The position numbers and the translations under genes are program-made. From Pseudomonadota bacterium (GTDB taxonomy: Bacteria > Pseudomonadota > Gammaproteobacteria > Acidithiobacillales > Acidithiobacillaceae): a stretch of 5,588 nucleotides of DNA. The DNA lies in contig JAKAFG010000140.1 in NCBI GenBank assembly GCA_021818125.1, forward strand, positions 1 to 5,588, in the 5' to 3' direction. Positions 1 through 4,836 of this stretch are shown piece after piece. The first letter of the stretch is position 1. The number at the start of each line of letters is the position of its first letter. The notes under the pieces are model-generated. The model did not search any database. It saw only the letters and a program-made list of their open reading frames with translations, and was not told the origin of the DNA.

Positions 1-62
1 CTCAGCAGTGCCGCAGCCCCCAAAGCGGCGATGGTGGCGGCGGTTTTCAAATTGCGGTTCAT
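1..62 (-). CDS. Partial gene: N-terminus of an exported or membrane-anchored protein
   Basis: Only the first 20 codons are inside the window; the rest lies to the left. The minus-strand ATG at 62-60 opens MNRNLKTAATIAALGAAALL: a short basic N-region (Arg3, Lys6) followed by an Ala/Leu-rich hydrophobic stretch, the usual layout of a Sec signal peptide. The cleavage site is not visible, so an uncleaved anchor is equally possible. The start is supported by AAGGAGA at 77-71, eight bases before the ATG. The mature protein is unseen, so no function can be given. It lies 61 bases downstream of the RES toxin stop on the same strand, with no clear terminator between them, but it also has its own candidate promoter. 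The export-signal reading is an inference from composition. Confidence 0.55.
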   Translation of the reverse strand, partial: MNRNLKTAATIAALGAAALL

Positions 63-70
63 GATGGAGT

Positions 71-77
71 TCTCCTT
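71..77 (-). promoter_or_regulatory. Ribosome binding site of the leftmost partial gene
   Basis: The minus strand reads AAGGAGA, a near-perfect Shine-Dalgarno sequence, with eight bases before the ATG at 62-60. It is the main reason for believing that the short signal-peptide-like reading frame is a real gene start. Confidence 0.6.
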
Positions 78-95
78 GGTTGTCATCATGGGGTT

Positions 96-104
96 ATTGT
101 ATCA
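96..104 (-). promoter_or_regulatory. Candidate extended -10 promoter element for the leftmost gene
   Basis: The minus strand reads TGATACAAT: a TACAAT hexamer (5 of 6 matches to TATAAT) preceded by TG one base upstream, the extended -10 pattern that can work with a poor -35. No good -35 is seen 16-18 bases upstream. It would start transcription near base 89, giving a short leader before the ATG at 62. This is a pattern match only. Confidence 0.35.
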
Positions 105-123
105 TGACCATTTTCGAGTTCTG

Positions 124-588
124 TTATTTCGCCGGGATGAGTCTGCTATCGGTAATGATCTTTAACGGTTCTCCAATGATGATGAGTGAAAACTCTGGGT
201 GCATTGGATTCAAGAGGTAATTGCGCTCCGCGGGAATTACGGCACTGGGTACAGCAAGCACTGCGCTCAGGCGTTCCTCCACCCACCTCATGCCAATCTC
301 CCGCAATGTCCCACTGGGTTGTGGACTACGCCAGCCATCAGGTAGCTGATCAACAGAGGTCGTCTCCATCTTGAGATGGTCCGGGAGTATTGCCGGAATC
401 ACTACATAGTGCGCCCGCAACGGGTCATCCTGAACCAGCATTTCCAGCATGGCTAGCGATTGACTTGCTGCCGTATAGACGACCGGCACGCCTTTCCTGT
501 TCCATCGGCCGCCATAGCGGCGGGCACCATCACCGTTAAAAGCCGTCTCGGCAAACCGATCCGTCACCATCCGCCAAACGGTTTGCAT
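124..588 (-). CDS. RES-domain toxin of a Res-Xre (ParST/MbcTA-type) toxin-antitoxin module
   Basis: A 154-residue protein that matches the RES family along its whole length. The family is named for conserved Arg, Glu and Ser, and all three are visible: Arg28 in GARRYGGRWN, Glu49 in SLAMLEMLV and Ser115 in VPSAVIPAERNYLLNP. Tyr38 in VVYTA and the NP of the last motif are also typical. Characterised RES proteins are ADP-ribosyltransferase-like folds acting in the cytoplasm: some deplete NAD+ (MbcT, Res) and ParT modifies phosphoribosyl-pyrophosphate synthetase. Which activity this one has cannot be read from sequence. Its ATG overlaps the stop of the antitoxin gene by one base (TGATG), so it is probably translated by coupling; antitoxin-first order is usual. 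Nothing suggests inactivation. The G+C content of the module is well below that of parC, which fits horizontal acquisition. Confidence 0.93.
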   Translation of the reverse strand: MQTVWRMVTDRFAETAFNGDGARRYGGRWNRKGVPVVYTAASQSLAMLEMLVQDDPLRAHYVVIPAILPDHLKMETTSVDQLPDGWRSPQPSGTLREIGMRWVEERLSAVLAVPSAVIPAERNYLLNPMHPEFSLIIIGEPLKIITDSRLIPAK

Positions 589-1022
589 CAGGCAAATACG
601 CCATGCTCTATACGTCCGAGCGTATCCAACACACTTTCGGCACCCACATCGGTATCTACCAGAGAAAGTGGGGTCAACCCAGATAAAGACGCATTCCGGG
701 TTTTCAACCAGTCAATAGCCTTATCCAGACTATCAAATACATCCTCCGCCCGTTCTATGATTCTCGCCAACCGTATCACTTTGGCCGATTCCTCACTGTT
801 CAGCATCTCTTCCCGCTTACGCCTGACCAATGTGCGATAGGAAATACCCAACACTGCAGCCAATTCAGCCTGAGAAAGGTGCAAGGCACTGGATAGAGAA
901 ACCAACGATGCAGAAGAAATCCCGTGCCGAATCACCTCAACCCACTGCAAAGGATTCTCTGGTAAAACAGGCAGAACTTCACGGCCTCCAAGCAGCCGGC
1001 CTGTCGAAATGCATTCCGCCAT
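588..1022 (-). CDS. Xre-type antitoxin with DUF2384 (ParS/MbcA/Xre) toxin-binding domain
   Basis: A 144-residue antitoxin for the RES toxin encoded just downstream. From the start chosen, a helix-turn-helix region spans about residues 37-72 (LSQAELAAVLGISYRTLVRR), followed by a linking helix and a C-terminal DUF2384 domain at about 85-144. That domain carries the expected DWL, a GLTPLSLVDTDVGAESV block and a terminal LGRIEHGVFA. In this family the C-terminal end inserts into the RES active-site cleft, while the N-terminal half binds the operon's own promoter. An in-frame ATG at 1136 would add 38 residues, but the ATG at 1022 has TTGGAG seven bases upstream, a promoter just before it, and gives the usual family length. 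The gene overlaps the toxin gene by one base. Autoregulation is likely from the repeats upstream but is inferred. Confidence 0.92.
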   Translation of the reverse strand: MAECISTGRLLGGREVLPVLPENPLQWVEVIRHGISSASLVSLSSALHLSQAELAAVLGISYRTLVRRKREEMLNSEESAKVIRLARIIERAEDVFDSLDKAIDWLKTRNASLSGLTPLSLVDTDVGAESVLDTLGRIEHGVFA

Positions 1023-1029
1023 ATTCAAT

Positions 1030-1035
1030 CTCCAA
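1030..1035 (-). promoter_or_regulatory. Ribosome binding site that fixes the xre start
   Basis: The minus strand reads TTGGAG seven bases before the ATG at 1022-1020. The alternative in-frame ATG at 1136 would lie upstream of the predicted promoter, so this site decides in favour of the shorter antitoxin. Confidence 0.6.
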
Positions 1036-1045
1036 GTCGAGCCAC

Positions 1046-1074
1046 ATGGCACAATATATGGTAAAATATGGCAC
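1046..1074 (-). promoter_or_regulatory. Direct-repeat operator candidate of the res-xre module
   Basis: On the plus strand ATGGCAC occurs at 1046-1052 and again at 1068-1074, with a related ATGGTAA at 1058-1064; the units start 12 and 10 bases apart, about one helical turn each. The last two units extend to the similar ten-mers AATATATGGT (1053-1062) and AAAATATGGC (1063-1072). The cluster covers the predicted -10 and start site of the xre promoter, where an autorepressing antitoxin would be expected to bind. Binding itself is inferred. Confidence 0.5.
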
Positions 1075-1093
1075 GCCAGTGTTAATCGGTCAA
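1065..1093 (-). promoter_or_regulatory. Candidate sigma-70 promoter of the xre-res operon
   Basis: The minus strand has TTGACC at 1093-1088 (5 of 6 matches to the -35 consensus) and CATATT at 1070-1065 (4 of 6 matches to the -10 consensus), separated by 17 bases. Transcription would begin near 1058, about 36 bases before the xre ATG. It lies between the vapC stop and the xre start, so the second module can be transcribed independently of vapBC. Confidence 0.5.
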
Positions 1094-1172
1094 GCGCATT
1101 CCGCTCACATGGTGCCGCAGTCCGCTTTTGCGCCACCCCTTACATTCGCCCCGCTACAACCGCGTAAAAGGT

Positions 1173-1625
1173 TTAGCGGCGAGAGAGATCATCCGGGGAA
1201 ATCACACCAACCCCAAACGGCAAGAAATACTTGGTGTTCGGAGTGACAACAACCAAATCTCTGGCTTTCGCAATGCCTGCGATCATGGCATCGGCCATAC
1301 CTGGATGATGGCCTGCCGCAATCGCTTTAGCCTCCAGTTGACCGGACAGCGAGGCTGCGGTCACATCGAATCCGAGAATTTTGTCCTCGTAAGTGGATAC
1401 AAGCCCCGAAAGCCAGATTCTGAGGCTTGATGCCTTTGCCGTCGCACCTTTGCTTTCCAAAAGCGCAATACCCTTTTCGATCTCGTGGATGGTGACAACG
1501 GATAAGAACAGCCTATCCTCGCCATCCATGAGTTCCAGCCAGGCGAGAAACCTCGCGGAGACCGTGTTCCGCGAGGGGGAAAGCATGGAAATCACATCGG
1601 TGTCGAGCAGGAAGTCCGTCACCAT
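1173..1625 (-). CDS. vapC: VapC-like PIN-domain toxin ribonuclease
   Basis: A 150-residue PIN-domain protein, the usual length for VapC/FitB toxins, which are Mg2+-dependent endoribonucleases (many cut tRNA or rRNA). The N-terminal strand LLDTDVIS carries the first catalytic Asp (Asp8), Glu48 sits in TIHEIEKGI and the third acid, Asp112, in GMADAMIAGIA. The C-terminal motif is TPNTKYF (128-134), where relatives usually read T-R-N-T-x-D/E-F: Pro129 replaces Arg and Tyr133 replaces the fourth acidic residue. Metal binding or activity could be weakened, although the first three acids are intact. The start overlaps the end of the putative antitoxin by seven bases, the normal VapBC arrangement, and an 8-bp hairpin ends five bases before the ATG. 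The RNA target is unknown. Confidence 0.92.
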   Translation of the reverse strand: MVTDFLLDTDVISMLSPSRNTVSARFLAWLELMDGEDRLFLSVVTIHEIEKGIALLESKGATAKASSLRIWLSGLVSTYEDKILGFDVTAASLSGQLEAKAIAAGHHPGMADAMIAGIAKARDLVVVTPNTKYFLPFGVGVISPDDLSRR

Positions 1626-1792
1626 TCCATATCCCGCGACGGCGCGGGATTGCGCTCGAACACGTCATCGCCAGGAAAGGTTTGGAGATAATCCACCAGC
1701 CGCGCACGTTTGGGTTCAATCGCCTTACGGGCCGCCTCCGCTGGCGAAACCAGTGGACCCGCTGTGCAGCTATTCAAAAACTGGGTCGGCAT
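1619..1792 (-). CDS. Short putative VapB-like antitoxin, N-terminus probably replaced
   Basis: A 57-residue frame directly upstream of vapC, ending in TGA that overlaps the vapC start by seven bases. The C-terminal half, RLVDYLQTFPGDDVFERNPA then PSRDMEW, is acidic and aromatic, like antitoxin tails that wrap around PIN toxins. I infer the identity from position and this tail, not from a recognised family signature. No DNA-binding fold (AbrB, ribbon-helix-helix or Phd) is visible in the first half. The ATG at 1792 follows an in-frame stop immediately, lacks a convincing Shine-Dalgarno sequence, and the first ten or so codons are antisense to the start of the virB8-like fragment. The gene may therefore have lost its original 5' end by recombination. 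The toxin-neutralising segment may survive without the autoregulatory one. A short natural family member is the alternative. Confidence 0.5.
   Translation of the reverse strand: MPTQFLNSCTAGPLVSPAEAARKAIEPKRARLVDYLQTFPGDDVFERNPAPSRDMEW
1631..1650 (-). promoter_or_regulatory. 8-bp hairpin immediately upstream of the vapC start
   Basis: The minus strand reads ATCCCGCG-CCGT-CGCGGGAT: perfect 8-bp arms with a four-base loop. It lies inside the end of vapB, and its 3' arm contains the only purine-rich stretch (GGGAT) near the vapC ATG at 1625. In the folded mRNA the vapC initiation region would be masked unless ribosomes translating vapB open it. There is no U-run after it, so it is not a typical terminator. 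The regulatory role is inference. Confidence 0.5.
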
Positions 1793-2057
1793 TCACAGGC
1801 CAATCTACGTTCTCGAGACCAAACCGGGCCTGATCGGAACCGTCACCATCGACAGCACGAGCTTCATGAGCCCTGGCCATGCTTTTATTCGTGCCACGCG
1901 GACGAAAGAAATACACGGTAAAACCACGCCGCAACAGTTCGATATCACCATCTCCTATACACTCACCCCGTCTACCACCGTGGAACAGGCCTACGCAAAT
2001 CCCATTGGTTTCAGGGTGATGAACTTCTCCATTACGCCGAGTCTGTCCCAGCCGTGA
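1764..2057 (+). pseudogene. C-terminal fragment of a VirB8-like type IV secretion protein
   Basis: About 97 codons resemble the periplasmic domain of VirB8, an inner-membrane scaffold of type IV secretion channels. Visible points are the alternating strand pattern VTIDSTSFMSPGHAFIRA, then FDITISYTL, and the late motif ANPIGFRVMNFSI, matching the conserved NPxGF of VirB8 near its C-terminus. The family is usually about 230 residues with an N-terminal cytoplasmic tail and one membrane helix; both are missing. Upstream of about 1764 the same frame continues only as the antisense of vapB, and no ribosome binding site is seen, so the left edge is approximate. This is most likely a truncated remnant of a conjugation operon. 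The assignment rests on pattern recognition, not a search. Confidence 0.5.
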
Positions 2058-2061
2058 AGGA
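2057..2061 (+). promoter_or_regulatory. Ribosome binding site of the small membrane ORF
   Basis: AAGGA begins at the last base of the virB8-like stop codon and precedes the ATG at 2069 by seven bases. It favours 2069 over the in-frame GTG at 2054, which has no Shine-Dalgarno sequence, and suggests that the two genes were once in one operon. Confidence 0.45.
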
Positions 2062-2068
2062 TGATCTG

Positions 2069-2338
2069 ATGCCGCCATGTCTAGATAACTTTCTGTATTA
2101 CTTCGTCGGCGCCATGATCCCATGCAACGCTTTGTTCGGTTTCACCATGGACGCCAAGGGGATAGCCTATTCGGCCATCCCCGCGACTTTAAGAAAAAGA
2201 ATAAATAGAAACGCCCTGGTGTTCCTATCTCAGGCTGTCGTGGCTACCATTCTGATCGCGCATGAGCTTTGGCAAATCAACCTGCTGTATGCCATCGAGT
2301 CGACAATCTTCGGTGTGTATGAAATGCGGTTGCTATGA
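2069..2338 (+). CDS. Small hypothetical membrane protein downstream of the virB8 fragment
   Basis: An 89-residue frame that I do not recognise. Two hydrophobic stretches at about residues 8-25 (FLYYFVGAMIPCNALFGF) and 48-64 (NALVFLSQAVVATILIA) could be membrane helices. They are separated by a basic loop with Lys30, Arg42, Lys43, Arg44 and Arg47, which would face the cytoplasm. It has cysteines at 4 and 19 but no lipobox, so it does not look like a VirB7 lipoprotein. The start at 2069 has AAGGA seven bases upstream and lies 11 bases after the virB8-like stop, which suggests membership of the same former transfer operon. The sampled block here is about 51% G+C against about 62% in parC. It may be intact but orphaned, or a truncated piece of a larger membrane protein; no function can be assigned. 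Confidence 0.42.
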   Translation: MPPCLDNFLYYFVGAMIPCNALFGFTMDAKGIAYSAIPATLRKRINRNALVFLSQAVVATILIAHELWQINLLYAIESTIFGVYEMRLL

Positions 2339-2413
2339 GGTAATGCTGCCAGCAGGGGTAAATTAAGGTGCCGCCGACCGTGACGCAATTCGCCTAGTGT
2401 GCAAATAAAAGGC

Positions 2414-4819
2414 TCAACGCGCCGCCCTGCCCCGCCCTCCCCGCCGACCCCGGCAGACGTCCACGCGATTTTTCCGCAATCCGCGCGGCAAGGGCTGCTC
2501 CTCCAGATAAACCGACAGGGATTGCAGGGTGGCAGACGCACTCAGGGCGATCAGTTTGACTCCCTTGCCCTTGGGCAGATTTTTGACCTCGGCAAGAGGA
2601 AACAGCAGGCCATGCCCGTCTGAAGTCAGACAGAGTGTTTCTGCCTGAAGGTCGGTGACCGGCACCAGCGGCAACGGCCGCTCATCCGCGCTCAAGGTCA
2701 AAAAGGCCTTGCCCGCCCGATTGCGTCCAGTCATGTTTTCCAGGGCAGTCAGGAATCCATAACCACCGGTTCCGGCCACCAGCCACAGGCTGTCGCTGGC
2801 GCCGCAGGCTACGGATGCCAGCGCGCCACCCGGCTGAAAATCCACCTGACTCGATACGGGAATGCCGTCGCCGCGACCGCCGGGTATTTGCGCCACGGCG
2901 ATAGAATAGGCACGCCCAAAATTATCCAACAAGGCCAGCGTATCTACAGATCGCACCTCGAAGACTTGCAACAAGGCATCGCCTTCCTTGAACCCCAGCG
3001 CCGTCGTATCCAGTCCGTGACCGGAGCGGGTACGCAGCCAGCCCTTTTGCGAGACGATCACCGTAACGGGTTCGTCGGTGACGGCAGCGGCAATGGTCTG
3101 GATGGATTTGTTGGTGATCGCCGTATCGGCTTCCAGAAGGGTGCGACGATCATCCCCGAATTTTTTCGCGTCGGCGGTGATTTCTTCAGCAATCAGTGCC
3201 CGCAGTCGGGATTCGTCCTGCAGGAGCGCGCTCAGGTACGCGGCCGTTTCTCGTTTGTCAGCCAGTTCCTTTTTCAGCTCAATGCCGGCCAGTCGCGCCA
3301 GTTGCCGCAGGCGAATCTCCAGGATGTCTTCTGCCTGAATCTCGCTGAGATCGAAATGGGCCATGAGGTCGGCCCTGGGGTCGTCGGACTCGCGGATTAC
3401 ACGGATCACCGCGTCAATATCCAGCAGCACCCGTAAACGGCCTTCGAGAATATGGATGCGCGCCAGGGCCTTGTCGAGGCGGAACTGGCTACGCCGCCGT
3501 ACGGTCGTCACCCGATAGCGCACCCACTGCCGTAATATCCGGGTGAGCGGCATACACGGTGCTTTGCCATCCAGATCCAGCACCGTGAGATTCACCGACT
3601 GGTTGGACTCCAGCGAGGTACGGGCCAACAGGTAGGTCATCAGACTCTGCGGGTCCTGGTTGCGCGAGCGCGGCTCGATGACGATCCGCACGGCATGGGC
3701 CTTGCCCGACTCGTCGCGCACGGTATCCATCTGGGACAGCATGGCGTTTTTTGTCGTCTGCTGCTCCGGGGTAAGCGCCCTTTTTTTGCCTTCCCCTTTG
3801 GCTTGCGGGTTGGAAAGGGTTTCTATCTCCGAGAGGATTTGTGCGGTGGACACCCCCGGCGGCAGTTGCTGTACCGCGATGCGCCACTCCCCGCGCGCCA
3901 GCTTTTCGACCTCCCAGCGGGCACGCACCCGGATGCTGCCGCGCCCCGACAGATAGGCCTCGCGGATTTGCCCAGGCGTCGAAATAATCTGGCCGCCGCC
4001 AGGAAAGTCGGGGCCGGGAATCTGCTGCAGTATTTCGTCATCGGTCATGTCCGGGCGCAAGACCAACTCCGCACAGACCTGCGCCAGTTCGCGCAAATTG
4101 TGGGGCGGAATCTCCGTAGCCATGCCAACCGCGATGCCGGAGGCGCCGTTCATCAGCAGGAAAGGCAACCGGGCGGGCAAGGTGACGGGTTCTTCCAGCG
4201 TACCGTCATAGTTGCTGCGAAAATCGACCGTGCCCTCATCCATTTCTGCCAGCAGCAGCTCGGAAATGGGGGTCAGATTGGCTTCGGTGTAGCGCATGGC
4301 GGCGGCCGAGTCGCCGTCCAGAGACCCGAAGTTGCCCTGCCCATCCACCACCGGGTAGCGCAAGGTGAAGTGCTGGGCCATACGCACCATGGCGTCATAC
4401 ACCGAAGTGTCGCCGTGGGGGTGCCACTTGCCAATCACCTCGCCCACCACCCGGGCGGACTTGACATGTTGTGGTGAGCGTTGCAGCCCCATATCGCGCA
4501 TGGCATAGAGAATCCGCCGTTGCACCGGTTTCTGGCCATCGGCCAGCGCCGGAATCGCCCGCCCGGTTACCACACTCATGGCGTAGGCAAGGTAAGCACG
4601 CGCGGCATATTCCGCGAGCGGCGGCTTTGGAGGTTCGCCAGAGTCCGGGGCCGTATCCCTGGATGGCGGAGGCGGTGATGCTGGCGAGGCAGCGGATAAT
4701 GCAGCGACTTCCTGCACCGCTTCGGCTGACACCAGCGCAGGAGCGTTACCGGTGACCGCCCCGGTTTCCGGGGAGTGCGCATTACCGATGAGATCAAAAA
4801 GATCCCGGGTGTTAGCCAT
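2414..4819 (-). CDS. parC: DNA topoisomerase IV subunit A
   Basis: This 801-residue breakage-reunion subunit forms the A2B2 topoisomerase IV with ParE and decatenates replicated chromosomes. After an Ala/Pro/Ser-rich leader (about 1-67) comes the winged-helix core: YLAYAMSVV at 76-84, GQKPVQRR at 95-102, the quinolone-determining stretch GKWHPHGDTSVYDAM at 130-144, and the catalytic Tyr177 in AAMRYTEA with its partner Arg176. The tower and coiled-coil gate follow to about 560, then a beta-pinwheel C-terminal domain with GGYGFLTALENMTGRNRAGK at 685-704 and LPKGKGVKL at 748-756. The protein ends in a basic GRRGGRGRAAR tail and lacks the LPRG-type ending that often follows it. The start at 4819 has GAGGAG eight bases upstream, directly after the parE stop. 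The leader is longer than in E. coli ParC, whose core starts near the N-terminus. E. coli Ser80 and Glu84 correspond to Thr138 and Asp142. Confidence 0.97.
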   Translation of the reverse strand: MANTRDLFDLIGNAHSPETGAVTGNAPALVSAEAVQEVAALSAASPASPPPPSRDTAPDSGEPPKPPLAEYAARAYLAYAMSVVTGRAIPALADGQKPVQRRILYAMRDMGLQRSPQHVKSARVVGEVIGKWHPHGDTSVYDAMVRMAQHFTLRYPVVDGQGNFGSLDGDSAAAMRYTEANLTPISELLLAEMDEGTVDFRSNYDGTLEEPVTLPARLPFLLMNGASGIAVGMATEIPPHNLRELAQVCAELVLRPDMTDDEILQQIPGPDFPGGGQIISTPGQIREAYLSGRGSIRVRARWEVEKLARGEWRIAVQQLPPGVSTAQILSEIETLSNPQAKGEGKKRALTPEQQTTKNAMLSQMDTVRDESGKAHAVRIVIEPRSRNQDPQSLMTYLLARTSLESNQSVNLTVLDLDGKAPCMPLTRILRQWVRYRVTTVRRRSQFRLDKALARIHILEGRLRVLLDIDAVIRVIRESDDPRADLMAHFDLSEIQAEDILEIRLRQLARLAGIELKKELADKRETAAYLSALLQDESRLRALIAEEITADAKKFGDDRRTLLEADTAITNKSIQTIAAAVTDEPVTVIVSQKGWLRTRSGHGLDTTALGFKEGDALLQVFEVRSVDTLALLDNFGRAYSIAVAQIPGGRGDGIPVSSQVDFQPGGALASVACGASDSLWLVAGTGGYGFLTALENMTGRNRAGKAFLTLSADERPLPLVPVTDLQAETLCLTSDGHGLLFPLAEVKNLPKGKGVKLIALSASATLQSLSVYLEEQPLPRGLRKNRVDVCRGRRGGRGRAAR

Positions 4820-4836
4820 ACTTGAAACTCCTCGCC

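Noticed and set aside
1023..1136. Longer xre reading from the ATG at 1136, adding 38 residues
   Set aside because: It lies upstream of the predicted promoter and repeats, and the shorter start at 1022 has TTGGAG at good spacing and fits the family length.
460..1430. Plus-strand frames opposite the RES, Xre and VapC genes
   Set aside because: All overlap well-identified toxin-antitoxin genes in antisense and show no family motifs.
1770..2123. 117-residue minus-strand frame opposite the virB8 fragment
   Set aside because: Its composition is Arg/Gly/Asp-rich with no recognisable domain, while the plus strand gives a coherent VirB8-like strand pattern; it is read as an antisense shadow.
2344..2354. 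Palindrome TGCTGCCAGCA as a terminator or operator
   Set aside because: It has 5-bp arms around a single base, too tight for an RNA hairpin, with no T-run on either strand; it could be chance.
2393..2414. Possible terminator after parC (GCCT...AGGC)
   Set aside because: The stem is only about four base pairs with a long loop and no clear T-tract.
3695..4477. 260-residue plus-strand frame inside parC
   Set aside because: It is fully antisense to a conserved parC region and is Gln/Arg/Gly-rich without domains, as expected for antisense of a GC-rich gene.
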